This document shows positions 23,656 to 34,718 of a DNA stretch of 64,000 bases, piece after piece (position 1 is the first letter of the stretch; every line of letters begins with the position of its first letter). A program made the translations under genes and the position numbers. This DNA comes from Pelecanus crispus (lineage: Eukaryota > Chordata > Aves > Pelecaniformes > Pelecanidae), in NCBI RefSeq assembly GCF_030463565.1, contig NC_134675.1:13909862-13973861 (forward strand). Reading direction: 5' to 3'. The notes under the pieces are model-generated. The model saw only the letters and a list, made by a program, of their open reading frames with translations. It ran no database searches and was not told the DNA's origin.

Positions 23656-24203
23656 TGTCCTGGTTTCAGCTGGGATAGAGTTAATTTTCTTCCTAGTAGC
23701 AGGCATAGTGCTGTGTTTTGGATTTAGGATGAGAATAATGTTGATAACACGCTGATGTTTTAGTTGTTGCTAGGTAGTGCTTATGCTGGTCAAGGACTTT
23801 TTAGCTTCCCATGCTCTGCCAGGTGCACAAGAAGCTGGGAGGGGGCACAGCCAGAATAGTTGATCCAAACTGACCAAAGGGCTATTCCATACCATATGAC
23901 ATCATGCTCAGTATATAAACTGGGGGGGGGTTGGCCGGGGAGCAGCGATCGCTGCTCGGGAACTGTCTGGGTATCGGTCGTCGGGTGGTGAGCAATTGCA
24001 TTGTGCATCACTTGCTTTGTGTATTACTATTATTATATTCTTATTATTACTACTACTATTTTACTTTATTTCAATTATTAAACTGTTCTTATCTCAACCC
24101 AGGAGTGTTTTTCACTCTTACTCCTCCGATTCTCTCCCAGGGCATGGGGAGTGAGTGAGCGGCTGCGTGGTGCTTAGTTGCTGGCTGGGGCTAAACCACG
24201 ACA
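23656..24203 (+). mobile_element. 5' LTR of ERVL-like provirus (family B)
   Basis: LTR from TGTCCTGGTTTCAGC to AAACCACGACA, 548 bp. It has a TATA region AGTATATAAACTGG near 23910, an ATT-rich run at 24025-24060, and an ATTAAA signal near 24077. Solo LTRs at 13861, 37121, 40449 and 51263 belong to the same family. The provirus has lost its 3' LTR, so no duplication can be checked. Confidence 0.92.
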
Positions 24204-24211
24204 GTCCTTTT

Positions 24212-24229
24212 TGGCACCCACCGTGGGGC
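24212..24229 (+). promoter_or_regulatory. tRNA-Lys-type primer binding site
   Basis: TGGCACCCACCGTGGGGC lies 8 bases after the 5' LTR. It differs at two of 18 positions from the primer site complementary to tRNA-Lys1,2. It marks where minus-strand synthesis would have begun. Confidence 0.8.
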
Positions 24230-24315
24230 CCGGAGGGTTTGAGATAACAACAGATTAACTAGAGTGTGTTAAGGAATCTGTTAACAGTTGCCGGTCACAT
24301 CATCTGATCTGCACC

Positions 24316-24942
24316 ATGCTCCTTTTTTTGCTGTACATGTTAAAGATTGGTGTTGGTTTTTGCAGTTTGTTGTGGTCTGCAGTGATTAGTGATGTTTTGC
24401 CTGGGAGATTTGTTATTAAAACACTGACCTTGAGCATTATTTGGTATCTTGGGTTTGTACTGAAGCCATTACTGTACATTGGGTATCACCTTATGGAGAG
24501 GATTAGCAATTATACCTCTTCCTCTGAGAGGTTTTTTGTGGAGGAAATACAGAACAGTACCTTCACTACCTTCTTCTATGATGTTTCCTCCTTCATTACA
24601 ATAACTTTTCAGTATCTTGAACATCCTTGGGAACTTAAGATACATCTATTGCTATTTCTTGGGAATACTGTTTCGGTTTTGATGAAGGTTAGTGAACAAT
24701 TTAAGAATATCATCCAGATATCTGCCCAAAGGCTGGATAGATATGAGTGGCAAGGTGTGTGGGATAGTATGGGCAAGTACCTAGGGCAGTGGGCACCTCC
24801 CGTGTTTTGGAACTTCACCCCTGAACAAGTGCAGAATCCTGAAGAACTAGTAAAGTATTTGGAAAAAGTATGTTGTCACCCTGGCAACTCCAGAGAGACA
24901 CAAATCATTGCAACATGCTGGGGGCTGGCCCATGCATATTGA
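24316..24942 (+). pseudogene. ERV first ORF, gag-position, hydrophobic N-terminus
   Basis: A 208-codon open frame starting 86 bases after the primer binding site, in the usual gag position. The first 60 residues hold two or three hydrophobic stretches (residues about 1-26 and 35-56) that could span a membrane, which is unusual for a gag protein. The rest is polar and partly helical, with Trp-Gln-Gly-Val-Trp and Trp-Asn-Phe-Thr-Pro segments near residues 140-170 and a Cys-Cys-His near 190. I do not recognise a domain. It may be the gag N-terminus in an altered frame or a family-specific extra protein. Confidence 0.55.
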
Positions 24943-24969
24943 GCCCTGTTCAACACTAATCAGTACCCT

Positions 24970-25548
24970 CAAGGGAAAGAGAGGGTCTCTGGATCTGATG
25001 ACAAGACAACAAGCACTGCGGCTACTCCAACCCCTGCCACAGGCACTGTGACTACTTCAACCCCAGTGACAGGCACCGTGGCTAAAATAGAGAACCAACC
25101 CACGCCGGTATCAGTTGCCCCTATACAGAAGAAAAAATACACAAGAAAATCAGCTCGTTTAGTAAGGGATGAAGATGAACCAGGGCCATCACGAGAACCA
25201 AAGGAGGAAGAACCCATAAATGACATGGTAACTACTCGATCCCTATCCCTGAGGGAGCTGCGACATATGCAAAAAGATTTCGGTCGTCATCCAGGCGAGC
25301 ACATCGTCACCTGGCTGCTCCGATGCTGGGATAACGGGGCCAGTAGCCTGGATTTAGAGGGTAAGGAAGCCAAGCAGCGGGGATCCCTTTCTAGGGAAGG
25401 GGGCATTGACAAAGCAATTGGAAAAGGGGGAAAAACGCTCAGCTTCTGGAGGCGACTTCTGTCAAGCGTGAAGGAAAGGTACCCCTTCAAGGAGGATGTT
25501 ATATACCGTCCAAGCAAATGGACCACCATAGAGAAGGGTATCCAGTAA
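24970..25548 (+). pseudogene. ERVL-like gag, capsid part
   Basis: Open frame from the Thr/Pro-rich linker (Thr-Gly-Thr-Val repeats, residues 1-20 of the ATG-started form at 25048) through a basic Lys-Lys-Lys-Tyr stretch into a capsid-like part with Glu-Leu-Arg-His-Met and Trp-Leu-Leu-Arg-Cys-Trp-Asp. It ends at a TAA at 25546. Further gag sequence continues in other frames to about 25900. The gag-like remnant at 9330-8980 has the same general look. Confidence 0.65.
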
Positions 25549-26290
25549 GTGAGGGAATTAGGCGTGCTGGAGGTGATTTATAGTGACCTGAATGATGAGC
25601 AGTTACCCAAAGATCCACATGAAGTCAGGTGCACACAACCCATGTGGTGGAAGGTGGTATAGAGCACACCAACATTGTATGCCAACTCGTTGGCAATACT
25701 GGCCTGGAAAGGTGAAGAGGCACCAACGGTGGATGAAGTGGCAAGCTGACTCCGGAAATACGAAGGAAGTATCTCTCTTCGGCTGTGTAAGAACTGTCCC
25801 AAGAGTTCCAACAACTCAGAGAGGATCTGCCCTACTCCCTGCCTGTATAGACCAGTGTCTCAGCCATTAGGAGTCAACGTCCCTATGCTCAAGAGAGAGG
25901 ATATAGAGGATACACACCACGGGGAACCCTGTGGTTTTACCTGCGTGTTCACGGAGAGGACATGTGGATTTTCCATCTCACTTCCTCCTTGACGCTAGAG
26001 GCACGGGTGTGTGAGTTGCAAGGAAAAACTATTACAAAAGGCGGTTCTCCCAGGAAAACTGCAGCTCCAGTTTCCAGGGAGCAGTTCCCCAGACAGAGTA
26101 AGAGGGCTGATTTTAGTTCTGATGTTAATGAAGAGACTCCTGACTCAGTGTACAAGAAGTGAGTAACGGATAATATGACCAGGACTAGAGGGGCCCTGCC
26201 TCCAGCCAGGTGGAGGAAAGGGACAACAGGGTTTACTGGCCTGTGTGGATTTGATGGCCTGGCACATCAGACCCACAGGAGTAGAAGGCT
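25549..26290 (+). pseudogene. Decayed end of gag and start of protease
   Basis: Frames 25592-25870 and 25962-26162 are short pieces between gag and protease, with stops and shifts throughout. Sequence order and lack of foreign DNA indicate continuous but inactive ERV coding DNA. Confidence 0.6.
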
Positions 26291-27232
26291 CTAGTGGACA
26301 CCTGTGCACAGTGTACCCCAGTGCCATCGAGCTATACAGGGGCAGAACCCATTTGTATTTCTGGAGTGACAGGGGGATCCCAACAGCTAACTGTACTGGA
26401 AGCTGAAGTGAGCCTAACTGGGAATGAGTGGCAGAAGCACCACATTGTGACTGGCCCAAATGCTCCGTGCATCCTTGGCATAGATTACCTCAGGAGGGGG
26501 TATTTCAAGGACCCAAAAGGGTACCGGTGGGCTTTTGGTATAGCTGCTTTGGAGACAGAGGAAATTAAACAGCTGTCCACCTTGCCCGGTCTCTCAGAGG
26601 ACCCTTCCATTGTGGGGTTGCTGAGGGTCGAAGAACAACAGGTGCCGATCACTACCACAACAGTGCACCGGTGGCAATATCGTACCAACCAAGACTCTCT
26701 GATTCCCATCCATAACCTGATTCGTCGCCTGGAGAGCCAGGGAGTGATCAGCAAGACTCGCTCACCCTTTAACAGTCCCATATGGCCAGTGCAAAAGTCT
26801 AATGGGGAGTGGAGACTAACAGTGGACTATCGTAGCCTGAACGAAGTTACACCGCTGCTGAGTGCTGCCGTGCCAGACATGCTAGAACTTCAATATGAAC
26901 TGCAGTCAAAGGCAGCCAAGTGGTGTGCCACAATTGACATCGCTAATGCGTGTTTCTCAATGCCTTTGGCAGCAGAGTGCAGGCCACAGTTTGCTTTTAC
27001 CTGGAGGGGTGTTCAGTACACCTGGAATCGACTGCCCCAGGGGTGGAAGCACAGCCCCACCATTTGCCATGGACTGATCCAGACAGCACTGGAACAGGGT
27101 GAAGCTCCTGAACATCTGCAGTGTATTGATGACATCATCGTGTGGGGCAACACAGCAGAAGAAGTTTTTGAGAAGGGAAAGAAAATAGTCCAAATCCTTC
27201 TGAAGGCCAGGTTTTGCCATAAAACAAAGTAA
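26291..27232 (+). pseudogene. ERVL-like protease and reverse transcriptase, inactive
   Basis: A 312-codon open frame. The protease active site reads Asp-Thr-Cys-Ala-Gln-Cys at the very start, where a retroviral protease needs Asp-Thr-Gly; the copy at 8000-7614 keeps the Gly. Gly-Ile-Asp-Tyr-Leu follows near 26478. The RT begins with Trp-Pro-Val-Gln-Lys near 26785 and shows Leu-Pro-Gln-Gly-Trp near 27035. The catalytic block reads Cys-Ile-Asp-Asp at 27121-27132, where the family has Tyr-x-Asp-Asp. The frame breaks at 27232. Both lesions point to loss of enzyme function even without the frameshifts. Confidence 0.9.
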
Positions 27233-28169
27233 GGTCAAGGGACCTGCACAGGAGATCCAGTTCTTAGGAATAAAATGGCAAGGTGGACATCGTCAGATCC
27301 CAATGGATGTGATCAACAAAATAACAGCTATGTCCCCACCAACTAGCAAAAAAGAAACACAAGCTTTCTTAGGCATTGTGGGTTTTTGGAGAATGCATAT
27401 TCCAAATTACAGTCTGATTGTAAGCCCTCTCTATCAAGTGACCCGGAAGAAGAATGATTTCAAATGGGGCCCCGAGCAACAACAAGCCTTTGAACAAATT
27501 AAATGTGAGATAGTTCATGCAGTAGCCCTTGGGCCGGTGCGGGCAGGGCAGGATATTAAAAATGTGCTCTACACCGCAGCCGGGGAGAATGGCCCTACCT
27601 GGAGCCTCTGGCAGAAAGCACGAGGGGAGACTCGAGGTCGACCCCTAGTGTTTTGGAGTCGGGGATACAGAGGATACAAAGCCCGCTATACTCCAACTGA
27701 GAAGGAGATACTGGCAGCATATGAAGGGGTTTGAGCTGCTTCGGAAGTTGTCGGTACTGAAGCACAGCTCCTGCTGGCCCCCCGACTGCTGGTGCTGGGC
27801 TGGATGTTCAAAGGGAGGGTCCCCTCTACACATCATGCAACTGATGCTACGTGGAGTAAGTGGGTTGCACTAATCACACAACGGGCTCGAATAGGAAACC
27901 CCAGTCGCCCAGGAATCTTGGAAGTGATCATGGACTGGCCAGAAGGCAAAAACTTCACAATATCACCAGAGGAGGAGGTGATGTGTGCTGAAGAGGCCCC
28001 ACTGTATAATAAATTGCCAGAAAATGAGAAGCAATATGCCTTATTCACTGATGGATCCTGTCATCTTGTGGGAAAGCATCGGAGGTGGAAAGCTGCTGTA
28101 TGGAGTCCTATACGACAAGTCGCAGAAACTGCTGAAGGAGAAGAGGAGTCGAGTCGTTTGCAGAGGTGA
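27233..28169 (+). pseudogene. ERVL-like RT connection and RNase H
   Basis: After a one- or two-base shift the pol reading continues at 27303-27734 (Phe-Leu-Gly-Ile-Val-Gly-Phe-Trp, Tyr-Thr-Pro-Thr-Glu-Lys-Glu), stops at a TGA near 27732, and resumes at 27792-28169. The RNase H start is the Phe-Thr-Asp-Gly-Ser block near 28045. Confidence 0.88.
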
Positions 28170-28745
28170 AAGCCATCCAGCTGGCTTTAGATATTGCTGA
28201 AAGAGAAAAGTGGCCAGTCCTTTATACTGGCTCATGGATGGTGGCAAATGCCCTGTGGGGGTGGTTACAGCAATGGAAGCAGAGCAACTGGCAGCGCAGA
28301 GGCAGACCCATCTGGGCTGCCGCATTGTGGCAAGGTATCTCTGCCCGGGTAGAGAATCTGGTTGTGAAAGTTCGTCATGTAGATGCTCACGTACCCAAGA
28401 GTCAGGCCCCTGAAGAACATCAAAACAACCAGCAGGTGGATCAGGCTGCTAAGATTGAAGTGGCTCAGGTGGATTTGGACTGGCAACATAAGGGTGAATT
28501 ATTTATAGCTCTGTGAACCCATGATGCCTCAGGCCATCAAGGAAGGGATGCAACATATAAATGGGCCCGTGATCGAGGGGTGGACTTAACTATGGACAGT
28601 ATTGCACAGGTTATTCATGAATGTGAAACATGCGCTGCAATCAAGCAAGCTAAGCGGTTCAAGCCCCTCTGGTATAGTGAACAATGGCTGAAATATCAAT
28701 ATGGGGAGGCCTGGCAGATCTTCCCAGATCAACCTGGACTTTGCA
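28170..28745 (+). pseudogene. ERVL-like RNase H end and integrase zinc-binding part
   Basis: Frame 28166-28516 ends the RNase H domain (Asp-Ala-His-Val-Pro-Lys, Gln-Val-Asp-Gln-Ala-Ala). After a TGA, the integrase N-terminal zinc-binding pattern follows: two His near 28522-28540 and Cys-x-x-Cys at about 28628-28639. The catalytic integrase core, any 3' genes and the 3' LTR are absent; a different LTR takes over near 28745. Confidence 0.85.
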
Positions 28746-29182
28746 ACTGATAAGATTCTAAAGGGCGGGGGAGGAGGAGGATCCTGGACACCAGACTGGA
28801 AGAGGTGCAGGAATTGATAGAGCTATACAAACCCATGAAAGAATGTGCAGGGGGAAGGGGGAGCAGGGAGGAACAAAAAGGGGGGGTAGGCAGAATGGGG
28901 TATAAAAGGGGCTAATCGAGTGTAAAATGGGGCTGGTCAATATTCTTGTCTGGCTGAGCCCTGTGCCTGATCACTGTGCCTGATCACTGTAGTCAGTCCT
29001 ACCTTCTTATATCTACTTACTAAATCCTTTCTTAACTATCTTCCTGCGTAATTTCACTCTCTATCCTGTGTGTATGTGTGTGCAAGGACTAAGTGCCAGC
29101 TACTAGTGAGACCTATGTCTGTGTATGTGAGTGCTTGGGGGGCGGGGCGTGAGTGTCTGCATCTTCCCCAAAACTGGGGTGC
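28746..29182 (+). mobile_element. LTR, family C, partial
   Basis: Purine-rich U3-like stretch, then a GGTATAAAAGGGGC promoter at about 28899, a doubled CTGATCACTGTGC block, and a GTGTGTATGTGTG run followed by CTAAGTGCCAGC. The same order appears in reverse at 37881-39130. The right end is cut by a CR1 fragment. Confidence 0.6.
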
Positions 29183-29280
29183 ATGTGTACCCCAGGGATC
29201 AATACTGGATCCAGTCCTGTCATCTAGACCAGATGATCTCCCAAGGTCCCTTCTAACCTCAACTATTCTGTGATTCTTAT
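29183..29280 (+). mobile_element. CR1 fragment with internal deletion
   Basis: The CR1 reverse transcriptase block encoding Val-Pro-Gln-Gly-Ser-Ile is fused within about 40 bases to the CR1 3' end (GATGATCTCCCAAGGTCCC and CTGTGATTCTT). More than 1 kb of CR1 is missing in between. Confidence 0.8.
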
Positions 29281-30139
29281 TTACAAAATTCAGGATAATA
29301 CAAGAAAATAAATATAAAAATGATTGACTGTTATGTGACTTTTTTTTGTATTTAAATATTTACTTAAGGATATTCCTGATTAGGTCTATGCAATCATAAC
29401 ATCAAGTGAAACACACAAATGATAAGACTGCTTTAGAGTGAACACAGCTGTAATTCACTTGAGGGGTTTGCCAAGTGTTGCAAACCATGAGAACACAGCT
29501 TAAGTGGCTTATACAATGCTAAGAGCCCAGAAAATGAATTATAGGCCTTTAACTTGCTGGAGAACCAACTACTATTTTTTTAGTTACTTGTACTTAACAA
29601 AAATTGAGACAGGCTACAAATTAGAATTGGTCTGCTTTTCTAGCTTTTTGAAAACTCTTATTAGTGTCTAACAGTTGGAATTTCTAGTCTACTAAAATCA
29701 GTGTATTGTAACACAAATGCCATCCTTTTATAAAACTGCTGGTCAGTTGCTGCCAACAGGCTTAGTCCTGTTTCTTGGTACTTCTCCCTCCCTCTCTCCC
29801 TCCATCCCAGTGACACCAATTCCACATGTCTGATAACACAGTAATTTCATTATCTGAGGAGCTAAACCAGCAGAAAACTAATGCCACAAAAAGTAATTTT
29901 CTGCTGATTTGGGTTCCTGAACTGACTTGCTGTAGGGTCAGATGTGTGCCAGGACAAGGGAGGAGGTAGTAACACCCCCTTTAGTAGCAACTGGCCATTA
30001 GACAGGCTTAGTCTGCTTCTTTTACTTGACTTTGAGAGCAGTTTTATAATAAGGGTACCTGCCCAGGGTCACTTATCCCATAATAATAATGCAATAAAAA
30101 CCAAAGCTTTTAAAACAACATTTGACTATCATATTTTGA
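29281..30139. other. Unassigned AT-rich sequence
   Basis: No gene or clear repeat seen. A short CCCTCCCTCTCTCCC tract lies near 29790. Confidence 0.4.
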
Positions 30140-30745
30140 TTTCTATCAAAAATTTCCCTGACCTTTCAAAAATAATTGAGTGTAGAGTTGCAATGACATC
30201 AGCCGGCTCCCTCAGTACTTGTGGGTGCATTCCTGTCAGGGCCCATGGACTTGTGTATGTCTAATTTTTTATATGTTTCCCTAACTTCATCCTCCTCTAC
30301 TGAGGGTAAGTCTTCCTTACTCTAGAGTTTCCCCCTGGTCTCAGGGGCCTAGGATTCCTAAAGACTGGTCTTAACAGCAAAGGCTGAGGTGAAGGCGGCG
30401 ATGAGCACCTCAGCCTTTTTCATGTCCCCTTGCCCACACCAGCCCCCTTGCCCACATTTTCCTTAGCTTTCCTTTTGCTGCTGTTATAGCTATAGAAGTT
30501 CTCCTTGCTGCCCTTCATGTCCCTTGACAGATTCAACTCCAGACAAGCTTTGGCTTTCCTAACCCCATGCCTGCATGCTCACACAGTGTCTCTGTATTCC
30601 TCCTGAGTCACCTGACCCTGCTTCCACCTCCTGTATGCTTCCTTTTTATGTTTGAGTTTAGTCAGGAGCTCCTTGTACATCCATGCAGGCAGTACATTCT
30701 GCTGGCTTTGCATGTTTTCCTGCTCATCAGGATGGACCATTCTTG
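30140..30745 (-). mobile_element. CR1 fragment, ORF2 linker and RT start
   Basis: Reverse-strand CR1. Blocks such as GGGCCCATGGACTTGTG (30238) and CTGACTCAGGAGGAATAC-type sequence near 30600 match 49800-50170 and 34065-34200. No intact reading frame remains. Confidence 0.85.
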
Positions 30746-31600
30746 AGTTCGGAAGAGGTGATACTTGAATATCTACCAGCTGCTATATTTTTCAACATAG
30801 TGATTTTTGTCTTATAAAACTTCCTTTTGCTCTGTCTCATCTGTCATACAGCTGAACTGCTAGGCCCCTTCTAAGAAGCTTTGACATGATATATAAATTT
30901 CTAATTTTAAAACGTGATTCCTTTTGTTGGTGATGCAGTGGGATTGTGGGGTGCTAATCAGCCCCTGTGGTGTTCTGCTGTGATTTTTTTTTTTTTTTTT
31001 AAACACAAAAGCATCAGAGGTATCAGCATGTCTTACCCTGCAAGGAAATGGGATCCCAAGGTAGTTAATTTTAATTGAGTTCAACCCTTTTTCTAATTTG
31101 TTTACTTGAGTCAGAATAGAGATGTAACTAATAAAACATAACAAAAGGGAGTTTATAAACAGAACCTAGTAAACATTTTTGGTCCTGATAGAACATGTAG
31201 GTAAGTGGGGGAATACCCAAATAAGGTCTTGATGCAATTGCATTTTGCTTGCTTGAAGTATTGGGTCTGTTGGGTAAATGCTGTTTTACTTGTGACAGGA
31301 ACAAGGTTGGTAGTTCTGTAAACCTGACATTCCTTGTTTGCAAGCAAATGGGGCAACCAGCAGTAATGTCCATCCTACTTTCCTACTCCATTACGTCTTG
31401 TCAGTGGGCCTCTTCTCTGCTTTGGTGGGAATTCTGGGAGGGTACATTGTGTTAAGTGATGTTAGGAGCAGGCCAGCTGCTCCAGCTCAGGTCTCCCTCC
31501 TGCCCAGCTGCTGGAGCACAGCCCAGGGACCCTGGGTCTCTGCCCAGGCTGAGGGATGAGGCTACCACTTTCCCATTTGCAGGTTCAACCAGTAGCAAAG
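30746..31600. other. Unassigned sequence
   Basis: No gene supported. A long T run lies at 30987-31001. A GC-richer patch at 31455-31560 is repetitive in CCAGCTGCT motifs and may be part of the following repeat. Confidence 0.35.
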
Positions 31601-32119
31601 CTGAGCATGTATCCTAGAAAAACACACACAGGCACAGGACACCGACATGGCCAGTCACACAGGCTGCCACAGACAAGGCACCGCCTTCAACAGCACCTAC
31701 ATACAGGACCCACATAAACCAAACATAGACAGCCAAATCCCCTTCCTCCTCTTCAACTGGTAGAGATAGGAGGTCACTAGTGAAGACCCACACGCAACAC
31801 TCTCTAGATTGACAAGCACACACACATTCGGGGATCCCTCGAGTACCAGTGTGGCCCCTCTGCCTACCCGATACCCATGCCTGGATTCCACGCCCTCTTA
31901 TCTGCTTCACGGGTCCCCTACTCACCAGCTAGTCCAGCTTGATGCTTGCTAGCAAATATGCATGCACTCACACACTCATCCCACAGGCGCTCCACATTCG
32001 TAAGTCCTCCTGGGCATAGCATGGACCCTTACTTGTCTGATACCCCAGCCTGGACCTAAGTCCCCCATCCCCTGGCACTATTTACCAACTAGTCCAGCTT
32101 GAAGTTTGCTAGTGAATAC
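31601..32119 (-). mobile_element. LTR family C, minisatellite part
   Basis: Sequence rich in ACACAC and in repeats of ACTAGTCCAGCTTGA with TTTGCTAG (31930 and 32090). The same units occur at 38480-38560. A CR1 tail abuts the right end. Confidence 0.5.
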
Positions 32120-32812
32120 ACAGTATCACAGAATGGTTGAGGTTGGAAGGGACCTCTGGAGGTCCAACCCCCCTGCTCAAGCAGGGCCACCTAGAGCCAG
32201 TTGCCCAGGATCATGTACATACAGCCTTTGAATATCTCCAAGGGTGGAGACTCCACAACCTCTCTGGGCAACCTGTTCCAGTGCTCAGTCACCCTCACAG
32301 TAAAAAAGTGGTTCCTGATGTTCACATGGAACCTCCTGTGTTTCAGCTTCTGCCCATTGCCTCTTGCCCTGTCGCTGGGCACCACTGAAAAGAGCTCCAT
32401 CTTCTTTGCACCCTTCCTTCAGGTATTTATACACATTAATAAGACCCCCCCCCCCCCCCCGAGCCTTCTCTTCTCTAGGCTGAACAGTCCCAGCTCTCTC
32501 AGCCGTTCCTCATAGGAGAGATGCTCCAGTCCCTTCACCATCTTTGTGGCCCTTTGCTGGACTCTCTCCAGTATGTCCATGTTTCCCTTGTACTAGGGGA
32601 GCCCAGAACTGGACACAGAACTCCATGTGTGGCTTCACCAGTGCTGAGGAGAGGGGAAGGATCACCTCCCTCGACCTGCTGGCAACACTCCTATTAATGC
32701 AGCCCAGGATGCCATTAGCCTTGTTGGCTGCAAACCTCTGGCATATCAGCCACTTCTCACAGTTTTGTTTCATCTGCAAACTTGCTGAGCTTATACTCTG
32801 ACTGTACTGGTT
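32120..32812 (-). mobile_element. CR1 LINE 3' part, split by an LTR
   Basis: Reverse CR1 beginning with the ATCACAGAATGGTTGAGG end. The frame 32779-32510 and frame 32400-32191 encode the ORF2 C-terminus. A run of 18 C lies near 32450. It is interrupted at 32813 by an ERV LTR and continues at about 33466 (ATTAATGAAGATGTTAAAT). Confidence 0.92.
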
Positions 32813-33465
32813 TTGGCTGGGATAGACTTAATTTTCTTCATAGTAGCTAGTATGGGGCTATATTTTGGATTTGTGCTGAAAACAGTGTTGGTAAGACACT
32901 GATGTTTTCATTATTGCTGAGCAGTGCTTACACAGAGTCAAGGCCTTTCTGCTTCTCACACTGCCCTGCCAGCAAGTAGGCTGGGGGTGCACAAGAAGTT
33001 GGGAGGGACACAGCTGGGACAGCTGACCCCAACTGACCAAAGGGATATTCCATACCATATGATGTCATGCTTAGCAATAAAAGCTGGGGGAAGAAGGAGG
33101 AAGGGGGGGATGTTCGGAGTGATGGTGTTTGTCTTCCCAAGTAACTGTTACACATGATGGAGCCCTGCTTTCCTGGAAATGGCTAAATATCCGCCTGCTG
33201 ATGGGACATAGTGAATAAATTCCTTATTCGCTTTGTTTGCGCATGCAGCTTTTGATTTACCTATTAAATTGTCTTTATCTCAACCTACAAGTTTTATCAC
33301 TTTTGCCCTTCCAATTCTCTCCCCCATCCCACTGTGGGGGGAGTGAGCAAGCAGCTGTGTGGTGCTTCGCTGCCTACTGTGGTTAAGCCGCGACAGTCTT
33401 TTTTGGTGCCCAATATGGGGCTCAAAGGGTTTGAGATAATGACAGATTTGATTGGAGTTTGCTAG
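32813..33465 (+). mobile_element. ERV LTR with primer site and leader, nested in CR1
   Basis: LTR from TGTACTGGTTTTGGCTGGG to AAGCCGCGACA (32813-33395), followed by a tRNA-Lys-type primer site TGGTGCCCAATATGGGGC at 33404-33421 (three mismatches to the tRNA-Lys1,2 site) and about 45 bases of leader matching 24232-24275. The rest of the provirus is missing. It is closer to the LTR at 52620-53171 than to family B. Confidence 0.88.
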
Positions 33466-34242
33466 CTGATTTTATAGACTATCATCCTGATCATTAATGA
33501 AGATGTTAAATAGGATCAGACCTAGTATTGACCCCTGGGGTACACCACTAGTCACTGGCCTCGAACTAGTCTTGGTGCCACTGATCACCACCCTCTGGGC
33601 CCGTCCCTTCAGCCAATTTTCAGTCTACCTCGCTGTCTGCTCATCCAGCCCATACTTCATCAGTTTCTCCATGAGGATCTCATGGGAGGCAGTGTCAAAA
33701 ACCTTACTAAAGTGTACATAGAGTATATCCACTGCTTTCCCCTCATCTACTAAGCCAGTCATTTCATCATAGTCATTTCACCTCCCCTTGATGAATCCAC
33801 ACTGTCTACTCCGGATCAACTTCTTGTCTTTAATGTACCTGGAAATGGTTCCCAGAATTAGTTGCTGCATCACTTTCCTAGGGATTGGAGGTGAGGCTGG
33901 CTAGCCTGTAGTTCTCTGGGTCTTCCTTCTTGAAGATACAAGTGATGACATTTACTTTCCTCCAGTCCTCAAGCACCTCTCCCAATCGTCTTGATTGTTC
34001 AAAGATTATTGGGAGTGGCCTCATGATGACATCAGCTAGCTCCCTCAGCACTTGTGGGTGCATCCCATCAGGGCCCATGGGCTTGTGTACATCCAGTTTG
34101 CTTAAGAATTCCCTGACCTGATCCTCTTCCTTGCTCCAGCCTTTCCCTGTGGTCTCTGGGACCTGGGATTCCTGAAGGCTGGTCTTGCTAGTAAAGACTG
34201 AGGCGTAGAAGGTGTTCAGTACCTCAGCCTGTCCTGTGTCAC
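33466..34242 (-). mobile_element. CR1 LINE, continuation, RT and linker
   Basis: Reverse CR1 continuing the element at 32120-32812. The frame 34375-33878 holds Lys-Pro-Met-Gly-Pro-Asp-Gly and Val-Leu-Arg-Glu-Leu-Ala. It ends near GTGTCACCA at 34242, where an LTR fragment begins. Confidence 0.9.
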
Positions 34243-34585
34243 CATGGTGGAGCAGATATCCACACTGCAGCCCATGGAGGACCCCACGCTGGAGCAGTTG
34301 GCTAATCCCTGAAGGAATTGCATCCTGTGGAGAGCTCACGCTGGAACAGATTTTCCTGAAGGAATTGTGTCCCATGAAGAGGACCCATGCTGGAGCAGGG
34401 GAAAAGTGTGAGGAGGAAGGACAGGCAGAGAGAAACTGTTACTACTGACTGTAAACCCCCATTCCCCATCCCCCCTGCACTGCTGGCAGGGAGGGGTAGA
34501 GAAGTTGAGAGTGAAGTTGAGCCTGGGAAAAGGAGGGATGGGGAAAGGTGCTGTTTTAATTTTTTTGTCTTCGTTTCTCACAATC
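34243..34585 (+). mobile_element. Family D LTR fragment next to SMARCA2 exon 2
   Basis: Contains about three units of the GGAGCAG-type minisatellite (34250-34395), then GTGTGAGGAGGAAGGACAG and a segment equivalent to the reverse complement of 53690-53870. It is in the same orientation as SMARCA2 and ends about 100 bases before the exon 2 acceptor. It is truncated at both ends compared with the full copy at 53468-54605. Confidence 0.8.
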
Positions 34586-34718
34586 CAAATGCTCTCCAGT
34601 ATAGTTTTTTTTCCTGGCTATATTCCACTGTCCCTAATGACACATGGAAATTCTGTTTTATTTATTTTTTTCTTTTCAATAGAGCTATTCTGTTAATTGA
34701 AAAGGAGACAGAAAATAG

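Noticed and set aside
32400..32470. Poly-C run as a regulatory feature
   Set aside because: It lies in a CR1 stretch that normally has several C; slippage explains it. The 20-C run at 40741 is the same kind.
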